Shown here: positions 35,128 through 43,002 of the stretch, piece after piece | How the letters are laid out: each line of letters begins with the position of its first letter | Position numbering within the stretch: the stretch's first letter is position 1 | Source of the DNA: Anaerolineales bacterium | GTDB taxonomy: Bacteria; Chloroflexota; Anaerolineae; Anaerolineales; Villigracilaceae | NCBI GenBank assembly: GCA_014379595.1 | Contig: JACMLM010000034.1 | Coordinates: 62,001-126,000 of the forward strand | Length of the DNA stretch: 64,000 nucleotides | Direction: 5' to 3' | Made by a program: the position numbers and the translations under genes | Notes under the pieces: model-generated | Told to the model about the DNA's origin: nothing | The model's database searches: none | What the model saw: the letters and a program-made list of their open reading frames with translations, nothing else

Positions 35128-36372
35128 ATGGATGAGATCGTAGTTGGCATTGACGTAGGCACCACCAAGATCTGCACTCTCGTTGGGCGGGTGGAGGATG
35201 CAAAGACCATTCGCATTCTTGGCGTGGGCATTGAACCTTCGGACGGTATCCGCAAAGGGATTATCGTTGACCTTCCTGCTGCATCTCAAGCCATTAAACG
35301 TTCAGTGGAAAAAGCGGAGAGTACTTCTGGTTTGGAAATTACAACTGGATTGGTAAGCCTCGCAGGCGCACATGTTTCATCGGTCAATAGCCGCGGAGCA
35401 ACAGGTGTACCCGGCGGGGTCATCGATGCAGTCGATATTGCGCGAGCACTCGAACAGGCACAAGCAGTTGCCATTCCACATGACCGCGAGATCGTACATA
35501 TCATTCAACGCGGCATCACTGTCGATGGACAGGAAGGCGTGAAGACTCCCGTGGGAATGCACGGTTATAAACTTGAAGTGGAAACACACATCATCACGGC
35601 TGCTGCTGCAACCGTGGATAACCTTCGTCAATGTGTGGGTGCGGCGGGAGTTGCAATTCAGCAATTCGTTTTGAATCCGCTTGCCTCTGCGGAAGTGGTA
35701 TTGACCGAGCAGGAACGTCAGATGGGTGTTGCAGTTTGTGACATCGGCGGCGGCACAACGGATTTGGCAATTTATGTCAACGGTGATGTATGGCATACGA
35801 TGGTTCTTGCAGTGGGTGGCAATCACATCACACAAGATATTGCTCATGGCTTGCGTTTGAATTTATCTCAGGCAGAAGAAGTGAAAAAGCAGCAGGGCTA
35901 TGCCATTCGGTCCGAAGTTGGAGCCGAGGAATATTTTTCCATTCGGCCATTTGGTGAAGATAAAGATGTCAAGATCAATCGTCAGGATCTTGCTCATATC
36001 ATCGAAGCCCGCATTGAAGAGACGTTTCGTTTGATCATGCAGGAAATAAAACGTTCTGGTTATGACGGTTTACTTCCCGCTGGTATGGTGTTGACGGGCG
36101 GAACATCTGCATTGCCGGGTATCAAACGCATTGCATCAGAAATCTTAGGAATGCCTGTGCGTACTGCACAACCAGAAAATTTAACGGGTCTTATTGACAA
36201 ACTTGCTTCGCCTGCATATTCCACAAGTGTTGGCTTATTACGTTGGGCTACAAGCATGAGAGATCATGATGTGGCATCTTCAAGCGGCAGAAAAGGCCGC
36301 AGAACAAGAGGAGAGAAATTTATGAATTTTGATGCAATCAAAAATTGGATAAGACGCATACTACCTTATTAA
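35128..36372 (+). CDS. ftsA: Cell-division protein FtsA
   Basis: This 414-residue actin-like ATPase tethers FtsZ to the membrane. It has phosphate 1 GIDVGTTKICTLVGR (residues 7-21), an SHS2/1C region after it (GLVSLAGAHVSSVNSRG), phosphate 2 VAVCDIGGGTTDLAIY, and the adenosine motif PAGMVLTGGTSALPGI. The extreme C-terminus (FDAIKNWIRRILPY) is the amphipathic membrane-binding helix. There is a Gly/Arg-rich linker before it. A palindromic repeat separates it from ftsZ. Confidence 0.96.
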   Translation: MDEIVVGIDVGTTKICTLVGRVEDAKTIRILGVGIEPSDGIRKGIIVDLPAASQAIKRSVEKAESTSGLEITTGLVSLAGAHVSSVNSRGATGVPGGVIDAVDIARALEQAQAVAIPHDREIVHIIQRGITVDGQEGVKTPVGMHGYKLEVETHIITAAAATVDNLRQCVGAAGVAIQQFVLNPLASAEVVLTEQERQMGVAVCDIGGGTTDLAIYVNGDVWHTMVLAVGGNHITQDIAHGLRLNLSQAEEVKKQQGYAIRSEVGAEEYFSIRPFGEDKDVKINRQDLAHIIEARIEETFRLIMQEIKRSGYDGLLPAGMVLTGGTSALPGIKRIASEILGMPVRTAQPENLTGLIDKLASPAYSTSVGLLRWATSMRDHDVASSSGRKGRRTRGEKFMNFDAIKNWIRRILPY

Positions 36373-36373
36373 C

Positions 36374-36418
36374 TTTGGAGTCAGACAGCTTGCTGTCGTT
36401 AAGCTCCTGCACTCCAAA
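36374..36418. repeat. Palindromic element between ftsA and ftsZ
   Basis: TTTGGAGT (36374-36381) and ACTCCAAA (36411-36418) enclose a GACAGC/GCTGTC hairpin (36384-36397). Its ends match the element before murC (29785), so it belongs to the same repeat family. Confidence 0.65.
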
Positions 36419-36492
36419 ACAAGTGCTTGTTAACCCTGTTAAAAAATCGCAATATCGTTTAAGATTGGCATACCCTTTGCCAGGAGGAACAC

Positions 36493-37662
36493 ATGGACTC
36501 GAATAAGAAAAATCTGCAATCCGAAGCCTTCGCCCGAATCAAAGTGATCGGCGTTGGTGGAGCCGGTCAGAATGCCGTCAACCGTATGATGGAAGAAGGC
36601 ATTCAAGGCGTTGAATTCATTGCCTGTAATACTGATGCGCAGGCGTTGACACTTTCACGCGCAGCGGTTCGTGTGCGTTTGGGTGACAAGCTCACGCGCG
36701 GACTTGGCGCAGGTGGTGATCCTGAGATCGGCCGCAAAGCCGCAGAAGAATCATCAGACGAACTCTATAATGTGCTCAAAGGCGCGGATATGGTCTTCGT
36801 CACTGCGGGCATGGGCGGCGGTACCGGTACCGGTGCGGCTCCCATCGTTGCGCAGGTTGCCAAGGAAAGCGGCGCGCTCACCATTGGCGTCGTCACGCGT
36901 CCATTTACATTTGAAGGCGGCAAGCGCACAACATCTGCTGAGGCGGGCGTGGCAAAAATGAAAGAACATGCGCACACCCTCATCTCGATCCCGAATGACC
37001 GTTTGCTGCAGCTTGCAGATAAAAAATCATCCTTGCAGGATGCCTTCCGCATGGCCGATGAAGTTCTGCATCAGGGTATTCAAGGCATTTCTGAATTGAT
37101 CACGATCCCAGGTTTGATCAATCTTGATTTTGCCGATGTACGCGCCATTATGTCTGAGGGCGGCGCAGCGTTGATGGCAGTCGGTCGCGGCTCCGGTGAT
37201 GACCGTGCCAAGAATGCGGCTGAGCAAGCCATCTCAAGTCAGTTACTCGATATCACCATTGACGGCGCGCGCGGCGTGCTCTTCAATGTAACAGGCGGCT
37301 CGAACATGACCCTCTTTGAGGTCAATCAGGCTGCTGCTATCATTCGTGAAACGGCTCATCCTGATGTGAACATGATCTTCGGTGCAGTCATTGATCCTGA
37401 AATGGGTGACGAGATCCGTTGTACCGTCATCGCCACTGGATTTGAACGCACTGGCGTACCGCGCCGCGCATTGGAACGCCCGCTTCGCACCAACGAGAAG
37501 CCTGTATCCGCTTCCAATACGCCTTTCACACGCCAGAATGAATCTGTCAGCGTGGGTGCTGAATATAATACTTCACCGAATACTGAATCAAAATCTGCAT
37601 CACAACCGTCGATCAACAGTGACGATCTGGACGTCCCCACGTTTTTGAGAAATAGAAGATAA
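36493..37662 (+). CDS. ftsZ: Cell-division tubulin homologue FtsZ
   Basis: This 389-residue GTPase forms the Z ring. It shows [15 protein letters not shown], the tubulin signature [13 protein letters not shown] (about 106-118), the T7 loop [11 protein letters not shown] and a C-terminal tail [13 protein letters not shown] that matches the conserved FtsZ tail bound by FtsA. A variable linker (about 335-375) precedes the tail. AGGAGG lies 8 nt before the ATG, the best ribosome site in the cluster, which fits a highly expressed protein. It is the last gene, with a terminator after it. Confidence 0.97.
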   Translation: MDSNKKNLQSEAFARIKVIGVGGAGQNAVNRMMEEGIQGVEFIACNTDAQALTLSRAAVRVRLGDKLTRGLGAGGDPEIGRKAAEESSDELYNVLKGADMVFVTAGMGGGTGTGAAPIVAQVAKESGALTIGVVTRPFTFEGGKRTTSAEAGVAKMKEHAHTLISIPNDRLLQLADKKSSLQDAFRMADEVLHQGIQGISELITIPGLINLDFADVRAIMSEGGAALMAVGRGSGDDRAKNAAEQAISSQLLDITIDGARGVLFNVTGGSNMTLFEVNQAAAIIRETAHPDVNMIFGAVIDPEMGDEIRCTVIATGFERTGVPRRALERPLRTNEKPVSASNTPFTRQNESVSVGAEYNTSPNTESKSASQPSINSDDLDVPTFLRNRR

Positions 37663-37674
37663 AACAAAAACGAT

Positions 37675-37712
37675 AAAGTCCCTAAAGGTTTCCAAGCCTT
37701 TAGGGACTTTCT
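37675..37712 (+). terminator. Terminator at the end of the dcw cluster
   Basis: AAAGTCCCTAAAGG (37675-37688) and CCTTTAGGGACTTT (37697-37710) form a perfect 14-bp stem with an 8-nt loop, ending in T-rich sequence. Confidence 0.88.
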
Positions 37713-37810
37713 TATTTTAAATACGATCATTCGATGATGGCGGGACGTTTGCTATGATTTCACTAAAAAATAATTCATGTATAATGCTGTACATAATCTA
37801 TTAAACAGCA

Positions 37811-37878
37811 CGTTGCTGTATAACATCCCGCACGGGGAAATTTTACAGGGTGATGCTGTATAACTCATAGTTAGGCGC
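37811..37878 (+). other. Possible integron-type boundary upstream of an orphan gene
   Basis: TGCTGTATAAC occurs twice here (near 37812 and 37854), and the block ends with GTTAGGCGC (37870-37878), which fits the attC R' consensus GTTRRRY. A matching R'' is not convincing, so this is only half of a site. Confidence 0.35.
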
Positions 37879-37900
37879 TTTCATGTTGACAGGATAATAA

Positions 37901-38434
37901 ATGATACTATTTTCACAATTTGGTTACGCGTCGCGTCATAGCATGAAGTACAACCCCAAGTCGAAACCAGGCAATCTTAGACTCTGGTCCTCCTATAATG
38001 GCTCTATAGGCAGTGCCGACCCAATAGAGAACGGCGAAGACTCATTTTTAGAACTTCTTTCTCATCAATTCAATCGACCTAATATTTTTGGCTCCACTAT
38101 TTATTTAGACCTATCCATTGGTGCCGATGATGATATTTTTTTAATTTTGGTCGCAGTTTTGATGATAAGAGAGGGAAAAGATTATTCATTCAAAAACTAT
38201 GCGGGCAGACTGGTTACCTTTTCTCGGACAAAAATCGGCAAAAACAATTATGATATTGTTCTGGTTAATGTTCGCCATAAAGACAACACAGGAATAATTA
38301 CTCTTAAAGAACTTGATGAGTTAGAAGCTGTTGTAAGAAATATATTGGCCAATCTTGGATATTCAAATGAAGAAATCTCAAATAAAGTTAATCGCATAGT
38401 AAATCAATCATTGGTTCAAGATGATAAGAAATAG
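37901..38434 (+). CDS. Hypothetical soluble protein in a cassette-like context
   Basis: This 177-residue protein is not recognised. It has no TM or signal. The middle alternates hydrophobic strands (STIYLDLSIGADDDIFLILVAVLMIREG, GRLVTFSRT, YDIVLVNVRH) and the end is helical (LKELDELEAVVRNILANLGYSNEEIS). The gene is more AT-rich than the dcw genes and is bracketed by GTTAGGCGC and GCGCCTAAC. Both observations fit an integron gene cassette, which often carries an orphan gene. AGGA precedes the ATG. Confidence 0.6.
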   Translation: MILFSQFGYASRHSMKYNPKSKPGNLRLWSSYNGSIGSADPIENGEDSFLELLSHQFNRPNIFGSTIYLDLSIGADDDIFLILVAVLMIREGKDYSFKNYAGRLVTFSRTKIGKNNYDIVLVNVRHKDNTGIITLKELDELEAVVRNILANLGYSNEEISNKVNRIVNQSLVQDDKK

Positions 38435-38453
38435 GCTATTAAATTACCAAGCC

Positions 38454-38470
38454 GCGCCTAACAAAGCGTG
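38454..38470 (+). other. attC-like R''/L'' motif after the orphan gene
   Basis: GCGCCTAACAAAGCGTG carries GCCTAAC (RYYYAAC consensus) and the AAAGCG extension common in integron attC sites. No partner GTTRRRY is found within the next 150 bp, so any site is truncated. Confidence 0.4.
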
Positions 38471-38566
38471 TAGCAACTAGGTTCAAAGCCGTAGAAGTGC
38501 TTGACAATAAAATAATATAGAAAAAATTAAGATGTGGACTTTTGTACTTATGCTACAATTCAATCA

Positions 38567-38995
38567 ATGAAAGCCAAACTTCCACACCCCGAGCATTATT
38601 CCTATATCAAGCATCGCAAACAGCGCCTCGCGCAAATCATCTTGCCAGTCGTGTTGAGTGCGTTATTATTTATCGGGATGATCGTCTTGATCAGCTCCGC
38701 TACCTTCAACTCCGGCGGGGATGTGGGCCGCTGGGCGGCTATCTCCACGATGTGGATCGTGATTCCCGTTATGCTGGCAGGCTTGATACTTCTCGCCCTT
38801 TTAGGCGGTCTCATCTACTTAATGATCCTTGCATTGGGAGCCTTGCCGCATTACACAGGCCTCACGCAGGATTATGTTCACAAAGCGCAAGGCTATATTA
38901 TCCGCACCGCAGATATGGCTGTGAAACCCGTCATTGTTATCAATGGCTATCTTGAAAACATCATTGCATTTTTTGAAAGGATACATAAACGATGA
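38567..38995 (+). CDS. Hypothetical membrane protein
   Basis: This 142-residue protein has a basic start (MKAKLPHPEHYSYIKHRKQRL), two clear TM helices (about 23-47 and 63-92), and an amphipathic C-terminus. TACAAT lies 13 nt before the ATG with no ribosome site, as for several other genes in this window. It overlaps the next small gene by 4 bp (ATGA), and the two probably work together. Unknown family, seen as a phage-holin-like size but without support for that role. Confidence 0.65.
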   Translation: MKAKLPHPEHYSYIKHRKQRLAQIILPVVLSALLFIGMIVLISSATFNSGGDVGRWAAISTMWIVIPVMLAGLILLALLGGLIYLMILALGALPHYTGLTQDYVHKAQGYIIRTADMAVKPVIVINGYLENIIAFFERIHKR

Positions 38996-39192
38996 ACAAA
39001 AGTACAAGTACCATTTTAATTGGCGCATTGATCGGCGCTGTCACAGGTATCGTTGCCGCTACACTTCTCACACGGCGCGCTGAAGGAGATAACCGCGAAA
39101 CCGCCATCACCACCGGCGAAGGTCTCAAACTCGGCGTACTCGTGATTGGCTTGTTGAGAGCAATAGCAAGCCTGGATGATAAGAAAGCATAA
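38992..39192 (+). CDS. Small hypothetical membrane protein
   Basis: This 66-residue protein begins with a glycine-zipper-like TM (ILIGALIGAVTGIVAATLL), a charged segment (TRRAEGDNRETAITTGEG) and a second hydrophobic stretch (LKLGVLVIGLLRAIASL). The pattern recalls YtxH-like small envelope proteins, but that is only a resemblance. It is translationally coupled to the gene before it. Confidence 0.6.
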   Translation: MNKSTSTILIGALIGAVTGIVAATLLTRRAEGDNRETAITTGEGLKLGVLVIGLLRAIASLDDKKA

Positions 39193-39219
39193 AACCGCAA
39201 TAACAAAACTCGAATAGCA

Positions 39220-39250
39220 GAACTCGGAGGTCTTTAAGACCTCCGAGTTC
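39220..39250. repeat. Perfect palindrome, CCGAGTTC family, probable terminator
   Basis: GAACTCGGAGGTCTT is followed after one base by its exact complement (to 39250), then TTGTTT. It shares the ACTCGG/CCGAGT ends and the CTTTAAG centre with 10165 and 18408. Confidence 0.7.
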
Positions 39251-39261
39251 TTGTTTAAAAT

Positions 39262-39365
39262 ATGTCGTTGCGAGGAGGGCATTTGCTCTTTCCGACGAAG
39301 CAATCTCCTACTTCATAATAGGGGGTTGCTTCGGGCATAGAACAAGAACGCCCTCGCAACGACAT
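39262..39365. repeat. Palindromic MITE-like element (GTCGTTGCGAGG type)
   Basis: The outer arms ATGTCGTTGCGAGG and CCCTCGCAACGACAT bracket about 75 bp with GACGAAGCAATCTCCT inside and its partial inverse GGTTGCTTCG. This pattern (TTGCGAGG..GAAGCAATCTCC) is a well-known type of dispersed intergenic element in many bacteria. Confidence 0.7.
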
Positions 39366-39400
39366 GATACACAAATATTTCATTATTAGAATTAATGAGC

Positions 39401-39406
39401 TATAAT
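39401..39406 (+). promoter_or_regulatory. -10 box TATAAT of the YcaQ-like gene
   Basis: TATAAT 19 nt before the ATG at 39420 leaves room for a leader of only about 7 nt without a Shine-Dalgarno. The upstream side is the palindromic element at 39262-39365. Confidence 0.5.
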
Positions 39407-39419
39407 CGCCCAAACTACC

Positions 39420-40670
39420 ATGGACACTATATCAAAACTCACCTTTCGTCGTTTCCTCCTCGGTCAACAAGGACTTTGGCCGGGCCGCCGTTTTAAAGGA
39501 TTGAACGGTGTCGATGCTGCGCTTCGTCAAATCGGAGTCTTGCAGCTTGATCCGCTTAACATCGTAGCGCGCAGTCAGGAGATCGCCATGTATGGCCGCG
39601 TGTTGGATTTTAAGCCTGAGCATATTTATCAAGTGGCGTATGAAAAACGCAGAGCCTTCGATTATGGCGGTTGGCTGGCCATGTATCCCATGGATGAATT
39701 ACCCTATTGGCGTACCTATATGAATCGCCGCATGGAGTTTGGTCGCTGGGGCACAGATTTTGCGCGTAAAAATGAAGCATTGATGAAAGAAGTTCGAGAC
39801 GCGTTAAAAAAACGAGGTCCGCTGGGGAACCGCGATTTTACAGGCAATGCACTGAAAGAGTGGAGTTATCGAGGCCGCAAGGAAACATCCCTCATCCTAT
39901 ATTATCTATGGCTGACCGGCGAATTGATGATTTCCCATCGCAAAGGCTTTGACCGTTATTATGATCTGCGTGAGCGAGTCGCCCCGCCTGAGTTTCATCA
40001 CGTCGCTTCTGAAAAAGAAGCCGAAGATTTTTTTGCACGCAAGACCATTGAGATTCCCAATATCATGCGTGAAAAACGTTTTGCTGTTGATTGGCGTTAT
40101 GCCATTGGGCGGGTGATCACAAAGAAAGAAGCGGAAGACAAACTGAATGAGATGTATGAAAAGAAGGTGATCACTTCGCTTCAATTGGAAGGCTCCAAAG
40201 AAAAATGGATCATGCTTTCAAAGGATTTACCTGTCCTCGAAACACTTGAGTCTGGTCGCATTCCCAAAGCATGGAAGCCGTTGAAGACCACCACTGAAGA
40301 AGAAGTGACATTGTTTGCACCGTTGGAAATGGTCAGCGCTCGTGGACGCGCGAAAGTGGTTTTTGATTTTCAATATACATGGGAAGTGTATGTACCCGCG
40401 CCAAAACGCCGTTGGGGATATTACGTCCTGCCGATTTTATATGGTGACGATCTCGTGGCAAGGCTGGACCCGAAACTGGATCGAAAAACGAATACACTTC
40501 ACATCCTCGGATTCTGGCTCGAAGATGATGCTCCGAAAGATGAAGCCTTCGCCAGCGCCCTCGCTAAAGGACTTAAACGATTTAAGGATATGATCGGCGC
40601 AGACAAAATTGACGTAAGCGGAATCGCTCATACAAAAATCCGCTCTTACCTGAAGAAGAATTTGAAATAA
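39420..40670 (+). CDS. YcaQ-like winged-helix DNA glycosylase (crosslink repair family)
   Basis: This 416-residue protein matches the YcaQ/AlkX/AZL family: GLWPGRRFKGLNGVDAALRQIGVLQLDPLNIVARSQEIAMYGR at the start (with the conserved QxD, here QLD), YDYGGWLAMYPM-type block at about 82, and HRKGFDRYYDLRERV. E. coli YcaQ unhooks DNA interstrand crosslinks and Streptomyces AlkZ protects against azinomycin. The role here, repair of crosslinks or bulky adducts, is inferred. No other repair gene is near. Confidence 0.83.
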   Translation: MDTISKLTFRRFLLGQQGLWPGRRFKGLNGVDAALRQIGVLQLDPLNIVARSQEIAMYGRVLDFKPEHIYQVAYEKRRAFDYGGWLAMYPMDELPYWRTYMNRRMEFGRWGTDFARKNEALMKEVRDALKKRGPLGNRDFTGNALKEWSYRGRKETSLILYYLWLTGELMISHRKGFDRYYDLRERVAPPEFHHVASEKEAEDFFARKTIEIPNIMREKRFAVDWRYAIGRVITKKEAEDKLNEMYEKKVITSLQLEGSKEKWIMLSKDLPVLETLESGRIPKAWKPLKTTTEEEVTLFAPLEMVSARGRAKVVFDFQYTWEVYVPAPKRRWGYYVLPILYGDDLVARLDPKLDRKTNTLHILGFWLEDDAPKDEAFASALAKGLKRFKDMIGADKIDVSGIAHTKIRSYLKKNLK

Positions 40671-40678
40671 AAAACTCA

Positions 40679-41077
40679 ATGAAAACAAAAACACTCATGA
40701 TAGCAAGCAGTTTATTCCTTGGGTTTACAGGATTGTTTGCATTATTTGCTCCTGAAGAATTGTTGAAGATAGTAAACCTACCACAGACAAATCCTTTGCC
40801 TGTACTCATGCAACTGATGGGCGCAATGTATTTGTCCTTCGCGCTGATGAATTGGACATCTAAAGACAATATCATCGGCGGGGTTTATCTACGACCAATC
40901 TCGATTGCAAATTTTTCTCATTTCACGATAGGTGCACTTAGTCTCGTAAAATATCAATTATCGAATGTAGGGAATACTTTTCTTTTAATTCTATTAATCG
41001 CGTATGTTATTTTTGCAATTGTTTTCGCCTGGCTCGTCTTTGTCCATACCGGTATAGATAACAAACCCAAAGCGTAA
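40679..41077 (+). CDS. Hypothetical 4-TM membrane protein
   Basis: This 132-residue protein has four hydrophobic segments (about 4-23, 40-58, 76-90, 97-122). A polar loop FAPEELLKIVNLPQTNP follows the first, and LMQLMGAMYLSFALMNW is the second. This layout resembles small DoxX/DUF4345-like proteins, but I cannot name a family firmly. It follows the YcaQ-like gene by 8 nt and may be co-transcribed. Confidence 0.6.
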   Translation: MKTKTLMIASSLFLGFTGLFALFAPEELLKIVNLPQTNPLPVLMQLMGAMYLSFALMNWTSKDNIIGGVYLRPISIANFSHFTIGALSLVKYQLSNVGNTFLLILLIAYVIFAIVFAWLVFVHTGIDNKPKA

Positions 41078-41086
41078 TACCAAAGA

Positions 41087-41092
41087 TATAAT
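41087..41092 (+). promoter_or_regulatory. -10 box TATAAT of the GNAT operon
   Basis: TATAAT starts exactly 12 nt before the ATG at 41099, which places the expected transcription start on the start codon. Confidence 0.5.
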
Positions 41093-41098
41093 ATCGCC

Positions 41099-41686
41099 AT
41101 GTCATCTTCAAAAGAAGCGACAAACGATCTGGAACTTCATCCAGTCTCCATGGATAGGTGGGATGATCTCAATGCTTTTTTTAAGCAGCATGGCAATCCG
41201 AATTATTGCTCATGCATGCGTTGGCGATTGAAGAGCACAGATTTTACAAAGTTAAAAGCTTCAGAACGCCGTAACAAACTTCAGGCTTTAGTTAAAGGAA
41301 ACGTTCCAATTGGAGTCCTTGCCTATCATCAAGGGAAACCAGTGGGTTGGTGCTCCATTGCGCCGCGCGAAACATATACACTCCTTGAAAGCTCAACCAC
41401 ACTAAAGCGCATCGACGATTTACCAACCTGGTCTGTCGTCTGTTTCTTTTTAGATCCCAATTTTCGGGGACAAAATTTATCGGTCAAATTATTACAAGCC
41501 GCTGTAACTTATGCAGCCTCGCAGGGAGCAACGATCATTGAAGGCTATCCAGTGGAGCCAGATCAAAGTTATCGCTTTATGGGGTCACATACTACATTTG
41601 AACAGGCTGGTTTCCATCAGGCGGGTATTGCAAAAAATGGCAGGCCAATTGTGCGATTTTTTGTAAATGAAAAGGAACGAAAATGA
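41099..41686 (+). CDS. GNAT-family N-acetyltransferase
   Basis: This 195-residue protein has the GNAT core: IGVLAYHQGKPVGWCSIAPR (strand with bulge), VVCFFLDPNFRGQNLSVKLLQAAVTYAASQG (acetyl-CoA pyrophosphate loop, R-G-Q-N-L) and FEQAGFHQAGI. The N-terminus contains HGNPNYCSCMRWR, a Cys-rich motif of one GNAT subgroup. Substrate unknown. A TATAAT 12 nt before the ATG suggests a leaderless start. It overlaps the next gene by 4 bp. Confidence 0.85.
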   Translation: MSSSKEATNDLELHPVSMDRWDDLNAFFKQHGNPNYCSCMRWRLKSTDFTKLKASERRNKLQALVKGNVPIGVLAYHQGKPVGWCSIAPRETYTLLESSTTLKRIDDLPTWSVVCFFLDPNFRGQNLSVKLLQAAVTYAASQGATIIEGYPVEPDQSYRFMGSHTTFEQAGFHQAGIAKNGRPIVRFFVNEKERK

Positions 41687-42021
41687 TGAACCTCGCAGGA
41701 ACTACATTTCGCGCTGTGGCGAATTCAACGCATGGGACTATCAATATCCAAACAGAGATGCGTTTCACCTCCGACGATGACATTGTGATCGGCAACTATA
41801 GCGGCGGCACTGTCATAACTGGGCATGTCCTTGGGAAAAGACTTGGCGAGGCAGAGATGGATATGTTGTACCAAAGTGCAAACATAAGTGGTGAGATACA
41901 AGCTGGTAAAGCACATGCAAGGTTCGCATTAGATCAAGAAGATCAGATGCATATGTATTTGGATTGGCAATGGTTAACTGGAGATCAATCCAGCGGGCAG
42001 TCTGAATGGCTTCTCGTGTAA
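41683..42021 (+). CDS. Small beta-rich protein (often annotated N-acetylglutamate synthase-like)
   Basis: This 112-residue protein has the pattern GTTFRAVANSTHGTINIQTEMRF, VIGNYSGGTVITGHVLG, MDMLYQSANISGEIQAGKA and WQWLTGDQSSGQSEW, a family frequently labelled N-acetylglutamate synthase without evidence. Predicted all-beta, no GNAT motifs, so the enzymatic label should not be trusted. It is coupled to the GNAT gene by ATGA overlap. Confidence 0.7.
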   Translation: MMNLAGTTFRAVANSTHGTINIQTEMRFTSDDDIVIGNYSGGTVITGHVLGKRLGEAEMDMLYQSANISGEIQAGKAHARFALDQEDQMHMYLDWQWLTGDQSSGQSEWLLV

Positions 42022-42042
42022 TTCTATAATGGGAGACAATCA

Positions 42043-42495
42043 ATGACTACATTCCATATTGCTCAGGTCAACATTGGCAAAATCAAAGGGCCAATGGATG
42101 GTCCTATCATGGCGGGTTTCGCAGCTCGTCTTGATGAAATCAATGCTCTTGCGGATACAAGCCCGGGCTTTGTGTGGCGCTTACAAACTCCTGAAGGCAA
42201 CGCAACTGATCTACGTCCCTATGACGATGATCGCCTCTTGGTCAATATGTCTGTCTGGGAATCGATTGAGCAGTTAAAACATTATGTCTATAAAACTGTA
42301 CATGTTGAATTACTAAAACAACGACAATCATGGTTTGAAAAATTTAGCGGCGTTTATACTGCGCTCTGGTGGGTTCCTCAGGGACATATCCCCACTGTGG
42401 ATGAAGCCAAAAAGCGATTAGAGCATCTGGATGCTCATGGCCCAAGTCAGTTCGCTTTCACTTTTCAAAAGCCTTTTCCTGCTGACGAGCAGTAG
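42043..42495 (+). CDS. DUF3291 protein (dimeric alpha/beta barrel)
   Basis: This 150-residue protein matches DUF3291: FHIAQVNIGKIKGPMDGPIMAGF, DEINALADTSPGFVWRLQT, LVNMSVWESIEQLKHYVYKTVHVELLKQR and ALWWVPQGHIPTVDEAKKRLEHL. The fold is like antibiotic-biosynthesis monooxygenases (ferredoxin-like), but its activity is unknown. GGGAG precedes the ATG. It follows the GNAT pair in the same direction and is followed by palindromes. Confidence 0.82.
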   Translation: MTTFHIAQVNIGKIKGPMDGPIMAGFAARLDEINALADTSPGFVWRLQTPEGNATDLRPYDDDRLLVNMSVWESIEQLKHYVYKTVHVELLKQRQSWFEKFSGVYTALWWVPQGHIPTVDEAKKRLEHLDAHGPSQFAFTFQKPFPADEQ

Positions 42496-42508
42496 GTAAA
42501 GTGAGTAG

Positions 42509-42565
42509 GTCAGGCTTGTAGCCTGACACTCTCAAACATAAGTTTTGGCAGGTTACAAACCTGCC
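42509..42565. repeat. Two adjacent short palindromes
   Basis: GTCAGGCTTGTAGCCTGAC (42509-42527) and GGCAGGTTACAAACCTGCC (42547-42565) lie 19 bp apart. Both share the frame 'GTAGGTCAGG..' / '..CCTAC' of dispersed intergenic repeats and neither has a T run. Confidence 0.6.
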
Positions 42566-42597
42566 CTACAACACCAGTGACACATTGGAGAAATACA

Positions 42598-42984
42598 TTG
42601 CCTGTCATTAAACACAATCCTGAAACTATGTACCCAAAATATCAAAGTTATAGCCATGCAATTGAAGTTGCCAATGGCTCTCGCTTGTTGATCATTAGCG
42701 GACTCAACGGCTTTTTAGCAGATGGCAAATCCATGCCTGAAACATTTGAGGAACAAGGTGAAGTCATATGGCAGCATTTAGGCACAATTTTAGAGTCTGC
42801 CAATATGACTTATAAAAATATTATCTCTATAAGAACCTATCTGGCAAGCCCTGAATATGATGAAGCAAATGTGCAGTTAAGAAAGAAATATTTAGGGAGT
42901 CATGAAACCACTTTGACCGTTGTGTGTTGTCAACTACTTGACCCGCGCTGGAAGTTGGAAATAGAAGCCATGGCTGCGGAGTAG
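42598..42984 (+). CDS. RidA/YjgF-family protein
   Basis: This protein of about 128 residues probably starts at TTG 42598, 7 nt after GGAG; a GTG at 42577 lies inside the repeat region. It shows LIISGLNGFLADGKSMPETFEEQGEVIWQHLGTILESANMTYKNIISIRTYLASPEY..NVQLRKKYLG, the trimeric chorismate-mutase-like RidA fold. True RidA deaminates enamine/imine intermediates with a conserved Arg; here IRTYL carries that Arg at the expected place. Exact role is uncertain. Confidence 0.82.
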   Translation: MPVIKHNPETMYPKYQSYSHAIEVANGSRLLIISGLNGFLADGKSMPETFEEQGEVIWQHLGTILESANMTYKNIISIRTYLASPEYDEANVQLRKKYLGSHETTLTVVCCQLLDPRWKLEIEAMAAE

Positions 42985-43002
42985 CTTGAAAGGAAAAGTG
43001 TT

